64,000 nucleotides of DNA from positions 603,501 to 667,500 of the forward strand of contig NC_012778.1 of NCBI RefSeq assembly GCF_000146185.1, in the 5' to 3' direction. Origin of the DNA: [Eubacterium] eligens ATCC 27750 (GTDB lineage: Bacteria > Bacillota > Clostridia > Lachnospirales > Lachnospiraceae). Made by a program: the position numbers and the translations under genes. The notes beneath the pieces were generated by a model. It was given only the letters and a program-made list of their open reading frames with translations. It was not told where the DNA came from and searched no databases. Below are positions 29,120-38,241 of this stretch, one piece after another (position 1 is the first letter of the stretch; each line of letters starts with the position of its first letter).

Positions 29120-29496
29120 GCATTAATATAAATATCCTGCCACAGGGAACGCTTGCAATATACGAGCAGATAATAATGCAGCTTAAGAATGCGATAGTAA
29201 CTGGGGAACTGAAATCCGGCGAGGCACTTCCTTCAATAAGGGCGTTGGCAGCAGACCTGCAGGTAAGTGTGATAACAACCAAGAGGGCTTATGAAGAACT
29301 TGAAAAAGAAGGGCTTATCCGCTCAGTTGCTGGAAAAGGATTTTATGTGTGTGAATACAACACAGATTATCTGAAAGAAAAGCAGCTTATGATGATAGAA
29401 AAGAGAACTCAGGAAATCATATATGAAGCAAAAAATGCAGGGCTTTCCTGTGATGATTTAGTGGATATGATTCGCACTTTGTATGAGGAGAAATAG
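29116..29496 (+). CDS. GntR family regulator, YtrA subfamily
   Basis: A 126-residue regulator: a GntR winged helix (YEQIIMQLKNAIVTGELKSG ... LPSIRALAADLQVSVITTKRAYEEL) with only a short helical C-terminal dimerisation tail, the size and shape of YtrA proteins that control ABC exporters, often in response to cell-envelope antibiotics. It probably binds the palindrome at 27515-27538 and represses its own operon. Unusually, it sits in the middle of the operon rather than first. Confidence 0.88.
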   Translation: MSININILPQGTLAIYEQIIMQLKNAIVTGELKSGEALPSIRALAADLQVSVITTKRAYEELEKEGLIRSVAGKGFYVCEYNTDYLKEKQLMMIEKRTQEIIYEAKNAGLSCDDLVDMIRTLYEEK

Positions 29497-29498
29497 AA

Positions 29499-30158
29499 AT
29501 GGAGAATATTGCACTGACATTAGAAAATGTTACAGGAAAAGGACTTGGATTTAAATTAAAAGACATAAGTGCGAAATTTGAGAATGGATACATATATGCA
29601 ATTACAGGTAAGAATGGTGCCGGCAAAACTACATTGTTTAATTACATTTTAGCACAGAGAAAACAGTACACAGGAAGCATAAAGATGTCTGGCTATGAGC
29701 TTGAAAGGAATCATTCAAAAGCAATGGAAATCATTGGCTTTGTGTCAGAGGATAATGTATTCTTCGAGAACCGTACCGGAAAGCAGAATGCTGATATACT
29801 GGGACTTGTGTATGATGATTTTGATGTGGAACTGTTTAATGAATGTATGAAAAAGATGAATGTCAGCACTGCAACGACATTGTGGCGTATGTCAAGAGGT
29901 GAGCGTATGAAGTTCCAGCTTGCGTTTGCAATAGCACATCACAGCAGGCTGTATCTTCTTGATGAAGCAACAGCAGGCATGGATGCAGTGTTTAAGATAG
30001 AATTATTTGACATGTTAAGAGAACTTATAGCACAGGAATGCTGTGTGATTATGACAACACATGACATGACAGAGATTATGAAGAATACGGATTATGTGGC
30101 AGTTATGGAGGGCGGCAGACTGGGAGAGTTCAGCGAAAGTATTGAATGCACAGTGTGA
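29499..30158 (+). CDS. ABC transporter ATP-binding protein, second module
   Basis: A 219-residue ABC ATPase with Walker A GKNGAGKTTLF, signature RMSRGERMKFQLAFAIA, Walker B LYLLDEATAGMD and switch VIMTTHDM. It follows the GntR gene by 2 bases and pairs with the membrane protein encoded next. Presence of two ATPases and two membrane proteins in one YtrA operon parallels the multi-gene ytr loci of Bacillus. Confidence 0.85.
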   Translation: MENIALTLENVTGKGLGFKLKDISAKFENGYIYAITGKNGAGKTTLFNYILAQRKQYTGSIKMSGYELERNHSKAMEIIGFVSEDNVFFENRTGKQNADILGLVYDDFDVELFNECMKKMNVSTATTLWRMSRGERMKFQLAFAIAHHSRLYLLDEATAGMDAVFKIELFDMLRELIAQECCVIMTTHDMTEIMKNTDYVAVMEGGRLGEFSESIECTV

Positions 30159-30182
30159 GAACAGCGCAGGAAAGAGGAGAAA

Positions 30183-30683
30183 ATGACTATCAAAACAGAT
30201 ATCAAACAGCAGAAAAAATTAGAAAAGTTCTTTAAAGAAGAAAATACATGGTTTCCGGATAATGTAGGAGAGAAGTTTCTGGCCATATTTTTCTTCATAA
30301 TATCAGGAATATTAGCATGTGCACCTAATAAAATGATAGATTTCAGTGATTTGAACAATGACATGAAGGTTGTTCTGATTGGGTACATGTTTTACCTTCT
30401 TGGCGTGACATATATGGTCATGAAATACAAATCTTATCAGGAAGCATACAGCACTAACAGAAAAAGAATAACAACAAGAGAACTGCTGAAAAACATGCCG
30501 ATAGACAGGATGCAGCTATGGATATTCATAACAAAAAAGAAAATAAAACCATGTGCAGTAATGACTGCGATAATAATAGCCATAAGAATAATAATAACAT
30601 TGGCAGCCTATAGAAACATTTATCTATCAGACATACTGATGGTGCTGGTATTTAATCTGATTGTACCCGTCCTGATAGCGTAG
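30183..30683 (+). CDS. Membrane protein, partner of second ABC module
   Basis: A 166-residue protein with four hydrophobic segments (about 35-55, 70-90, 120-140, 148-165) and basic cytoplasmic stretches. It ends abruptly after a hydrophobic segment (VFNLIVPVLIA), and the reading frame closes only 9 bases before the hairpin-repeat cluster begins. It may be shortened at its 3' end; homologues would tell. No family recognised. Confidence 0.55.
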   Translation: MTIKTDIKQQKKLEKFFKEENTWFPDNVGEKFLAIFFFIISGILACAPNKMIDFSDLNNDMKVVLIGYMFYLLGVTYMVMKYKSYQEAYSTNRKRITTRELLKNMPIDRMQLWIFITKKKIKPCAVMTAIIIAIRIIITLAAYRNIYLSDILMVLVFNLIVPVLIA

Positions 30684-30692
30684 TGGCTATGT

Positions 30693-30810
30693 CCTATAAG
30701 AAATATGTTATATACTCACTTATAGGTAGTTACATAATTAATTCACGTTTATTTTAATAGACGAACCTATAATCTGCCTATAAGAAACACATATATGAAT
30801 GTTTTATGGG
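30693..30810. repeat. CCTATAA/TTATAGG hairpin repeat cluster C (two units)
   Basis: Units at 30693/30719 and 30777/30803, again with 26-base arm spacing and an 84-base period; the last right arm is TTTATGGG. Together with cluster B it brackets the whole GntR/ABC operon. The rest of the gap to 30886 shows nothing. Confidence 0.75.
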
Positions 30811-30886
30811 AAATAAGTCTATGGTATCACTCATCAGGCATGTATAATGAATCTACATCAGTCTTGGATTATATGCCGCGTTTTTA

Positions 30887-31867
30887 TTACTGATTTTTAT
30901 CTTCATTGCACTCATAAGTCCTCTCACTGATAATAAACCTAGGTCTATTCTTGACCTCTATATATATCTTCCCGATGTATTCCCCGATAACCCCGAGGCA
31001 CATAAGTTGTATTCCGCCCATGAAGCATACGATACATACTGTACTTGCCCAGCCGGTTACTGTGTTGCCGAGCAGGTTGTCAACGACAGCCCATATAACA
31101 CCGATAAAGCTGATGATTGAAACTATAATACCAAGTGACATAACAAGACGGAGTGGTTTTACACTAAGGCTTGTTATGCCGTTTAATGCAAGGTTAAGCA
31201 TTTTGCTGAAAGGGTAGTGTGACTTTCCGGCAAGTCGTTCGCTTCTTGAATAATATACGCTTGTACTCTTAAAACCGACAAGCGGGATAAGACCACGAAG
31301 GTACAGATTAGTTTCTTTGAATTGTGCCAGTTCATTAATCACACGCTTTGATAAAAGCCTGTAATCGGCATGGTTATATACAGTTTCTGCGCCAAGCTTT
31401 GCCATGATTTTATAGAAGCCTTTGGCTGTGTTTCTTTTAAAAAATGTATCTGTTGAACGGTCATTTCTTACACCATAGACGATATCACAGCCATCGTGGT
31501 AAGCGTCAACCATATCTTCCATTGCATGAATATCATCCTGTCCGTCGCAATCTATAGATATAGTAATATCAGCATACTGGGAAGCCTCCATAAGACCGGC
31601 AAGCACACTGCTCTGGTGTCCGCGGTTACGACTCTGGCTTATTCCTATGAAATGTTCATCTTTCTTTGATAAATCCGTAATTATATCCCATGTACTGTCA
31701 GAACTTCCATCATTGACAAACATTATCCTGCTGCCAGAACTGATTTTGCCGGCTTTGATAAGATGGTTAAGTTCATCAAGAAACATGCCTGAGGTAACAG
31801 GCAGAACCTGTTCTTCGTTGTAGCATGGAATTACAATATATAAACAATTTTTTTTATTTTCACTCAT
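30887..31867 (-). CDS. Family 2 glycosyltransferase, GtrB/DPM1-like
   Basis: A 326-residue membrane-anchored glycosyltransferase: YIVIPCYNEEQVLPVTSG at the N-terminus, MFVNDGSSDSTW, SRNRGHQSSVLAG and the DxD-type motif SIDCDGQDD. Two membrane helices follow at about 235-300. This architecture transfers a sugar from a nucleotide donor to polyprenyl phosphate. The neighbouring GT-C-like protein may use the lipid-linked product to decorate a cell-envelope glycan. Confidence 0.88.
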   Translation of the reverse strand: MSENKKNCLYIVIPCYNEEQVLPVTSGMFLDELNHLIKAGKISSGSRIMFVNDGSSDSTWDIITDLSKKDEHFIGISQSRNRGHQSSVLAGLMEASQYADITISIDCDGQDDIHAMEDMVDAYHDGCDIVYGVRNDRSTDTFFKRNTAKGFYKIMAKLGAETVYNHADYRLLSKRVINELAQFKETNLYLRGLIPLVGFKSTSVYYSRSERLAGKSHYPFSKMLNLALNGITSLSVKPLRLVMSLGIIVSIISFIGVIWAVVDNLLGNTVTGWASTVCIVCFMGGIQLMCLGVIGEYIGKIYIEVKNRPRFIISERTYECNEDKNQ

Positions 31868-31886
31868 ATAACCCCCAGATGTATAA

Positions 31887-33608
31887 TCAGTTATCAGTTT
31901 CAGTTATTTCACCAGATTCAACTTTTATAGTATAATCCTTATATTCTTTATAACTTTTATTGTCATGGTTAATTATTATAAAGTGGTTAAATATGATTGT
32001 GACTAATATAAGGACTATTAAGCCAGCTGCACAATGATATATGTTTTTCTTTGAAAAATCTATAAAGACTTTCGCCATATAGAAAAATCCAATAATGCTC
32101 AAAGGAAGCAGCAATACAAAATAAGGAAGTGTGTACTGGCATTTTCCTTCCCAGAATATATGGAATATGAAACCACCTATAAATGTCAGTGGAAGTACGG
32201 TTGAAACTGGAGCTGAATTAAAGAAGAGAGCATAAACAGCATATAGCATACTTCCAAATAAAATTATACTTTGCAGTATATTAAGATAATTCATAAAAGG
32301 TATGCCACCTTTTAATGATAAAATATCTGTAATAAAACCACTTTGCGTGATACTGCTGTTTCTGACATTAGTTATCCAGAAACACTGAAAACCAGGGTTA
32401 TTCCACTGGGATGCAATCTTCTTTGAAAGGAAAGATGTAAATGCATTAGGATCGCTTTTATAGTTGTTTATGTAACCTTTAATATCTGCTTTGGCTGCCT
32501 GGGCTTCCTTTTTTGAATCATAATCATTTCTTTCATAAAGAGATGCAATTCTGGAATTATACCATCCGTCGGCATATACAGTTGCGGTTGTCGAGTGGAG
32601 TCCCATATCTATCCATGTCCATGATGAAGCTCCATTATCCAGATTATATCCAGATATTTTCTCTATGATTAATTTAGGAAAAACTGCCTGTATGGCAAAT
32701 CCTGCAGCTATGGCACATGTAACAAGAATAATCTGTATGTTCTTATGTCTTAATGTTTCGGCAATTGTATATAAAATAAGAGCAATCATAAATATAAGAT
32801 AATTACTTTTAACCATGACGCTCATCATCATAGCAGCTCCAGTGACCGCAATATATGAGATATGTATGGAATTGTCTGTATTGGATGCGCCAACAAAAAG
32901 CATTGTATATTTAAATGCCATGACAGCAAAAAATAAGCCGGCTATATTGCCGTATATAAATACGCTGTAAAGTGTCCATGGGAAAAACAGTATACCAAGG
33001 ACAAGGAATAAGACAGATGCAAGTCGTGGCAATTTCCATATTGAGAATAAATCTGCCAGCATTTTGTAAGTGAATACTATCATTATGACATTTAAAAGCT
33101 GCCAGAATATGTAGTTATAGTCACCAACAACGAAACCAATAATGTATTCAATGAATAAAAGCCCAATCTGGTTAGTGTATTTGGCTATATATCCATCACG
33201 CATAAACATTGTATAGTCATGGCTTCTAAGGCCAGCAGCGGCATCAAGCACATAATACTGGTCAGCACCCGCATGCGACTGTGTAAGAATAACCCAGACT
33301 GCCCCTGTGATTCCAATGATTATCAGACAAATGTTACGCACCTTTCTGAAGGCTTTATCGTTATCAGTCAGGTATCTGTTAAGAATGATAAATAATTTTT
33401 TCTTTACGAGAATATAGGTAAGGACTGCAATACAGGCAAGTACTATAAGGTGAACCCACACATAATCTCCTGTGTAATATGTATATTCACTTGCATCAGT
33501 AGTCATTTTACTGGTGCTGAAAATGCTAAGCAGAAACAGCCATATGTTTATAACGAGAAACAATCCTAAAACAGTATATCTGTATATTGAATAAAGAACT
33601 TTAGACAT
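31887..33608 (-). CDS. Polytopic membrane protein, GT39/GT-C-like glycosyltransferase
   Basis: A 573-residue protein with roughly twelve membrane segments. A large N-terminal loop has SHAGADQYYVLDAAAGLRSHDY (an acidic pair after the first helices), and a periplasmic insertion lies at about 330-420. This is the pattern of GT-C mannosyl/galactosyl transferases that use polyprenyl-phosphate sugars. Start at 33608 because GGGGG then has a 9-base spacing; the ATG at 33617 abuts it. Same strand as, and 19 bases before, the GT2 gene. Confidence 0.65.
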   Translation of the reverse strand: MSKVLYSIYRYTVLGLFLVINIWLFLLSIFSTSKMTTDASEYTYYTGDYVWVHLIVLACIAVLTYILVKKKLFIILNRYLTDNDKAFRKVRNICLIIIGITGAVWVILTQSHAGADQYYVLDAAAGLRSHDYTMFMRDGYIAKYTNQIGLLFIEYIIGFVVGDYNYIFWQLLNVIMIVFTYKMLADLFSIWKLPRLASVLFLVLGILFFPWTLYSVFIYGNIAGLFFAVMAFKYTMLFVGASNTDNSIHISYIAVTGAAMMMSVMVKSNYLIFMIALILYTIAETLRHKNIQIILVTCAIAAGFAIQAVFPKLIIEKISGYNLDNGASSWTWIDMGLHSTTATVYADGWYNSRIASLYERNDYDSKKEAQAAKADIKGYINNYKSDPNAFTSFLSKKIASQWNNPGFQCFWITNVRNSSITQSGFITDILSLKGGIPFMNYLNILQSIILFGSMLYAVYALFFNSAPVSTVLPLTFIGGFIFHIFWEGKCQYTLPYFVLLLPLSIIGFFYMAKVFIDFSKKNIYHCAAGLIVLILVTIIFNHFIIINHDNKSYKEYKDYTIKVESGEITETDN

Positions 33609-33678
33609 GATATTCATCCCCCAGATTATAAATTTGAAACTATTATAAATAATAGCATATGATTGAATGTATTGAAAG

Positions 33679-33707
33679 TTGTAAAATCAAATGATTTTGA
33701 TTATAAT
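33679..33707 (+). promoter_or_regulatory. Promoter of the aminotransferase operon
   Basis: TTGTAA (33679-33684), 17 bases, TATAAT (33702-33707). The spacer holds a palindrome with arms AAAATCA and TGATTTT around AA (33683-33698), a candidate repressor site. Confidence 0.55.
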
Positions 33708-33738
33708 GTAGTCATATTTTTTTTGGAGGATATAAACA

Positions 33739-34926
33739 ATGATAGCTGATTCAATGGTTTCTTTAGTAAAAAACAGTTCGGTAATCCGTGCAATGTTCGA
33801 GGAAGGCAACAGACTTGCCAAGTTATACGGAGCAGAGAATGTGTATGATTTCTCACTTGGTAATCCGAATGTTCCAGCACCTGCAGAGGTTAATGAAGCG
33901 GTTAAGGATATAGTAGATAATGAAGAATCAACATTTATACATGGCTATATGAGTAATGCAGGATATGAGGATGTGAGACAGACTATAGCTGAGTCACTTA
34001 ATAGAAGATTCGGAACACATTTTAACCATACTAATATTGTAATGACTGTTGGAGCAGCAGGCGGGCTTAATACAATATTCAAGACATTACTTAATCCGGG
34101 CGAAGAGGTTATGACATTTGCGCCATTCTTTGGTGAATACAGGAATTATGTAAGCAATTTTGGCGGAAAATTAGTGGTTGTTTCACCTAATACTGTGGAT
34201 TTCCAGCCTAAGCTTGACGAGTTTGAAGCAAAGATAACACCTAAGACAAGAGCTGTTATCGTTAATAATCCTAATAACCCGACAGGTGTTGTATATTCAG
34301 AGGATACTATAAAGAAGATGGCTGCTATTATGGATAAGAAGCAGAAGGAGTACGGAACAGAGATTTACTTAATAGCAGATGAACCATACAGAGAGTTAGC
34401 TTATGACGGTGTTGATGTTCCATATCTTACTAAATATTACGACAATACTATTGTTGGTTATTCATACAGTAAGTCGCTTTCACTTCCAGGTGAGCGAATC
34501 GGATATCTTGTTATTCCTGATGAGGTTACAGATTCAGAAGATGTTAAGTCAGCAGCTTCTGTAGCTACAAGAATTTTAGGATTCGTTAATGCGCCTTCAC
34601 TTATGCAGAGAGTTGTTGCAAAATGTGTTGATGCACAGGTTAATCTTGAGGCATATGACAAGAACAGAAAGGCAATATACGAAGGACTCACAAAGTTAGG
34701 CTTTGAGTGTGTAAAGCCAGAGGGTGCTTTCTATCTTTTCGTAAAGTCACCTGTTGAAGATGAAACTGTTTTCTGTGAGGCAGCCAAGAAACACAATATC
34801 CTTATGGTTCCTGCGTCATCATTTGGATGCCCTGGATATGTTAGAATTGCATACTGTGTATCTTACGATACAATTGTTAATTCATTACCACATTTTGCAG
34901 AAGTTGCTAAAGAGATGGGATTATAA
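33739..34926 (+). CDS. PLP-dependent aminotransferase, AspC/AlaA-like
   Basis: A 395-residue class I/II aminotransferase. VYDFSLGNPNVPAPAEV, GAAGGLNTIFKTLLNPG, VNNPNNPTGVVYS and LIADEPYRELAYDG are visible, with the PLP lysine in GYSYSKSLSLPGERIGYL. In clostridia such proteins act on aspartate, alanine or aromatic amino acids; the substrate is not determined here. RBS GGAGG. hisC follows after 27 bases. Confidence 0.9.
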   Translation: MIADSMVSLVKNSSVIRAMFEEGNRLAKLYGAENVYDFSLGNPNVPAPAEVNEAVKDIVDNEESTFIHGYMSNAGYEDVRQTIAESLNRRFGTHFNHTNIVMTVGAAGGLNTIFKTLLNPGEEVMTFAPFFGEYRNYVSNFGGKLVVVSPNTVDFQPKLDEFEAKITPKTRAVIVNNPNNPTGVVYSEDTIKKMAAIMDKKQKEYGTEIYLIADEPYRELAYDGVDVPYLTKYYDNTIVGYSYSKSLSLPGERIGYLVIPDEVTDSEDVKSAASVATRILGFVNAPSLMQRVVAKCVDAQVNLEAYDKNRKAIYEGLTKLGFECVKPEGAFYLFVKSPVEDETVFCEAAKKHNILMVPASSFGCPGYVRIAYCVSYDTIVNSLPHFAEVAKEMGL

Positions 34927-34953
34927 TTATTCGTGAAAGAAGAGGACTTATAT

Positions 34954-36018
34954 ATGAAGACATGGGAGAAGAATATCAGAAGAGTTGAGCCATATGTGCC
35001 GGGAGAGCAGCCTAAGGTTAAAGATGTTGTAAAGCTTAATACCAACGAGAATCCATATCCTCCAACACCTAAGGTGCATGAGGCAGCAGAGAGAATGAAT
35101 ATCAGTGATTTAAGACTTTATCCGGATCCTGAGGTTACAGACCTTGTACATGCAATTGCAGCTTATTATGGAATGAATGATAATCAGGTATTCGTAGGAG
35201 TTGGTTCTGATGATGTATTGTCGATGTGTTTCCTGACATTCTTTAATTCAGACAAGCCAATACTGTTTCCTAATATCTCATATTCTTTCTACAGTGTATG
35301 GGCTGACCTTTACAGAATTCCATATGAGAAGCAGCCGCTTGATAAGGATTTTAATATAATTCCAGAAGATTATTACAAGGAGAATGGCGGAGTGGTATTC
35401 CCTAACCCTAATGCTCCTACAGCACTTTATATGGAACTTGATAAGGTTGAAGATATTATAAAACATAATCAGGATGTAGTTGTTATTGTTGATGAGGCTT
35501 ATATTGATTTTGGCGGAAAGTCAGCAATGGAGCTTGTCAATAAGTATGAAAATGTGTTGGTTGTACAGACATTTTCTAAATCACGTGCAATGGCTGGTAT
35601 GAGAATAGGTTACTGTTTCGGTAATCCTGAGCTTATAAAGGCTCTTAATGATGTCAAATTCTCATTCAATTCGTACACAATGAACAGAACTTCAATAAGC
35701 TATGGCATTGAGTCTGTCAATGATAAGGAATACTTTGAAGAGTGCGTGGGTAAGATAGTTAAGACCAGAGAGAATGCTAAGGAAAGACTTTCACAGTTAG
35801 GCTTCTCATTCCCTGACTCTAAGGCTAACTTTATATTTGCAACACACAAGAGTGTTTCGGCTAAGGAAATATTTGAAAAACTTAAAGAAAAGAACATATT
35901 TGTCAGATATTTTAACCAGCCACTTATTGATAATTACTTAAGAATTTCAATAGGAACTGATGAGCAGATGGAAAAGCTTTACGCTGCGTTAGAAGAGATA
36001 ACAGGACAGGTTAAGTAA
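34954..36018 (+). CDS. hisC: Histidinol-phosphate aminotransferase
   Basis: A 354-residue class II aminotransferase: VKLNTNENPYPPTPKV at the N-terminus, VGVGSDDVLSM, VFPNPNAPTALYM, VIVDEAYIDFGGKS and the PLP lysine motif TFSKSRAMAGMRIGYC. These match HisC, which makes histidinol phosphate from imidazole-acetol phosphate. Start at ATG 34954 after AGAGGA; a GTG 7 codons earlier is possible. No other his gene is near; aromatic aminotransferase activity is the main alternative. Confidence 0.85.
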   Translation: MKTWEKNIRRVEPYVPGEQPKVKDVVKLNTNENPYPPTPKVHEAAERMNISDLRLYPDPEVTDLVHAIAAYYGMNDNQVFVGVGSDDVLSMCFLTFFNSDKPILFPNISYSFYSVWADLYRIPYEKQPLDKDFNIIPEDYYKENGGVVFPNPNAPTALYMELDKVEDIIKHNQDVVVIVDEAYIDFGGKSAMELVNKYENVLVVQTFSKSRAMAGMRIGYCFGNPELIKALNDVKFSFNSYTMNRTSISYGIESVNDKEYFEECVGKIVKTRENAKERLSQLGFSFPDSKANFIFATHKSVSAKEIFEKLKEKNIFVRYFNQPLIDNYLRISIGTDEQMEKLYAALEEITGQVK

Positions 36019-36019
36019 T

Positions 36020-36637
36020 ATGGGAATACCTTTTGAACAGAGAAATTTTCAGAAAGAGCTTGATAAGAAGATAGCGGGCTTCCAGAAGGACGGAATTGTA
36101 CCGACTCTGCTTCTTCACAGCTGCTGTGCACCGTGTAGCAGCCATTGCATAGAGTATCTTTCTGATTATTTCCATATAACTGTATTCTACTATAATCCGA
36201 ATATATCTGTTGAGGAAGAGTACAGAAAAAGAGTTGAAGAACAGAAGAGATTCATCAGTGAATTTCCGGCAAAGTATAAGGTTTCCTTCATAGAAGGCGA
36301 TTATGATACTAAAGAATTCTATGACATAGCTAAAGGATATGAACAGTGCAGGGAAGGTGGGGAAAGGTGCTTCCGCTGTTATGAGCTGAGACTGCGAAAG
36401 ACCTGTAAGACTGCAAAGGCTGGTGGATTTGATTATTTTACGACAACGCTTACAATAAGTCCTCTAAAGAACAGCGTCAAGCTTAATGAAATAGGTTTAA
36501 AGCTTTCAGAGGAATATGATATGCCATATCTTTTATCTGATTTTAAGAAAAAAGAGGGATATAAGCGTTCTATAGAACTTTCGCATGAGTATAATCTATA
36601 CAGACAGAATTATTGTGGATGTGTGTATTCGCGTTGA
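36020..36637 (+). CDS. queH: Epoxyqueuosine reductase QueH
   Basis: A 205-residue DUF208/QueH protein that reduces epoxyqueuosine to queuosine in tRNA. Visible metal/cluster cysteines: LLHSCCAPCSSH (Cys35-Cys36), EQCREGGERCFRCYELRL and the C-terminal YCGCVY. TTLTISPLKNS is also characteristic. It starts one base after hisC ends and is probably co-transcribed. No other queuosine genes lie in the window. Confidence 0.93.
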   Translation: MGIPFEQRNFQKELDKKIAGFQKDGIVPTLLLHSCCAPCSSHCIEYLSDYFHITVFYYNPNISVEEEYRKRVEEQKRFISEFPAKYKVSFIEGDYDTKEFYDIAKGYEQCREGGERCFRCYELRLRKTCKTAKAGGFDYFTTTLTISPLKNSVKLNEIGLKLSEEYDMPYLLSDFKKKEGYKRSIELSHEYNLYRQNYCGCVYSR

Positions 36638-36729
36638 TTTTTTGAGGTGTAATATGGTATACTGAAGCCAGATTTTGTGGGGAGAGAGCAGATAGTATAT
36701 TAATGTGTGAACAAGGAGGATTTAATACT

Positions 36730-37503
36730 ATGGCAAAGAAACATGGATTGGCTAAGGTTGTTTTAGGAGTAGGTGCTGCTGCTGTAGCAGGCAAGGTTGC
36801 TTTTGATAAGTTCAAGCAGACTAAGGAAAGATTCGCTAAAGAAGAGAATGATAGTTTTGATGATGAAATCCGTAAGTATAATGCTATCGGAGAGAAGAAG
36901 GTTATAGAAGTTGAAGACGAGGTATTTGCTGGCTGCGAGCTTAAAGCAGTGGCCTCTAAGACAGTACTTGACCTCGGTCTTGCAGTGTTTGAGAAGGATG
37001 TATATATTAATTTCTCAAGTAATGCAAGTTCAGTAACTATCATTCTTCCAGAAGGTGTCAATGCAACATGTGATATTTCAAGAAAGATAGCTGGTGTTAA
37101 GAACCTTGTTGATAATGTTGACGAAGAAGGAATCCACACAGTATATATTATTGGTAAGGCTGTATGCAGTAATGTAGAAGTAATTCCTGTTAATTTCTAT
37201 GTCGATGAAGAAGATGAGGAAGATTCTGATTTTGTTGAAGAAGATGACTGCCTTGCATCAGATGATGATTTTGATGATGATGTTATATTTGATGAGAAAG
37301 ACGGAGATGTTGAGGTTGAAGTCAAGGTAATTAATGGAAAAGTATCTGATAATGAGCAGAAAAAACCAGAAGCATCTGAAACAAATACAGATAAGGAAGA
37401 AGCAGAAGAAACTGAAAAGGAAGAAGCAGAAGAAACTGAAAAGGAAGAAGCTGCTGCTGATGATACAGAAGAAACAGAGACAATTGATATTGAAGAAGTA
37501 TAA
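36730..37503 (+). CDS. Acidic protein with LiaF-like beta domain
   Basis: A 257-residue protein with ATG 36730 after AAGGAGGA. A short hydrophobic N-terminus (VVLGVGAAAVAGKVAFDKF) is followed by a beta-rich domain (FAGCELKAVASKTVLDLGLAVF ... NFSSNASSVTIILPEGV) like the C-terminal domain of LiaF/DUF2154 proteins. The last 90 residues are extremely acidic and contain a near-exact 8-residue tandem repeat, EEAEETEK. Cellular role unknown; membrane association is uncertain. Confidence 0.6.
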   Translation: MAKKHGLAKVVLGVGAAAVAGKVAFDKFKQTKERFAKEENDSFDDEIRKYNAIGEKKVIEVEDEVFAGCELKAVASKTVLDLGLAVFEKDVYINFSSNASSVTIILPEGVNATCDISRKIAGVKNLVDNVDEEGIHTVYIIGKAVCSNVEVIPVNFYVDEEDEEDSDFVEEDDCLASDDDFDDDVIFDEKDGDVEVEVKVINGKVSDNEQKKPEASETNTDKEEAEETEKEEAEETEKEEAAADDTEETETIDIEEV

Positions 37504-37526
37504 CAGCTTCATTTGTGCTAAAGATT

Positions 37527-38207
37527 ATGAAGAACAGAGATAAGATATTAGATTACTTTGATAATGTGGCAGATGGCACAATTGTGTCGGCTAATGACAT
37601 GTATGAGCATGGATTTGGGCGGATGAATCAGGAAGCATTCTTCCGGGCAGTCGAAAGGCTCTCTGACGCGGGTGAGATAATCCGTGTTGGAAGAGGTATG
37701 TATATTAAGAAATCAGACGCGCAGGGAGATATTACAGAGCTTTTACTGAATTATTTCTTTGGAGAGGATAATTCAAGCGGAATGTTTACCGGAATACACC
37801 TGTATAACAAATATTCGCTTACGAATGTCAAGTCTGATAATATAAGCCTGTATTCTAACGTGTGTAAGCAGTCTGTATGTCATATTGGTAATATAGAGGT
37901 GAAAAGACCTGCAGTAGAACTTGATTTTAATAATACAAGAATTATTGAGGCAATGGAGATATTCCAGAATTACTTTGAAATTCCTGAACTTGATAAAACT
38001 AAATTTGCAAGATATGCAAAGCAGTTTGCAAGGGGTTATGATGATGAGGCTGCGGTAACAGTACTGCGAAGTATGAAGTATAAGAAAAGATCAATTGCTT
38101 TTATGAAGAAGATACTTGATACATACAAGGTTCCTAATACTTTATCTCAGTTTTTAAGTAATGCTTCACATTATAAAGTACCAACATTTAATAAGCTTGC
38201 AAGATAG
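37527..38207 (+). CDS. AbiEi-like / DUF6088 winged-helix protein
   Basis: A 226-residue protein with an N-terminal winged helix typical of AbiEi-type antitoxins and DUF6088 proteins (MNQEAFFRAVERLSDAGEIIRVGRGMYIKK). The rest resembles the AbiEi body (FTGIHLYNKYSLTN, VKRPAVELDF). No nucleotidyltransferase (AbiEii) toxin gene follows; the next gene is a phosphodiesterase. It is therefore either a solitary antitoxin or a housekeeping regulator. The start is weak: no clear RBS before ATG 37527 or GTG 37515. Confidence 0.6.
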   Translation: MKNRDKILDYFDNVADGTIVSANDMYEHGFGRMNQEAFFRAVERLSDAGEIIRVGRGMYIKKSDAQGDITELLLNYFFGEDNSSGMFTGIHLYNKYSLTNVKSDNISLYSNVCKQSVCHIGNIEVKRPAVELDFNNTRIIEAMEIFQNYFEIPELDKTKFARYAKQFARGYDDEAAVTVLRSMKYKKRSIAFMKKILDTYKVPNTLSQFLSNASHYKVPTFNKLAR

Positions 38208-38241
38208 TTAAGAATTGGTTTATCTAAGGAAAGGACAGAAT

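Noticed and set aside
27155..30810. Prophage or integrative element
   Set aside because: No integrase, transposase, phage or conjugation gene is present; only hairpin repeats flank the ABC cassette.
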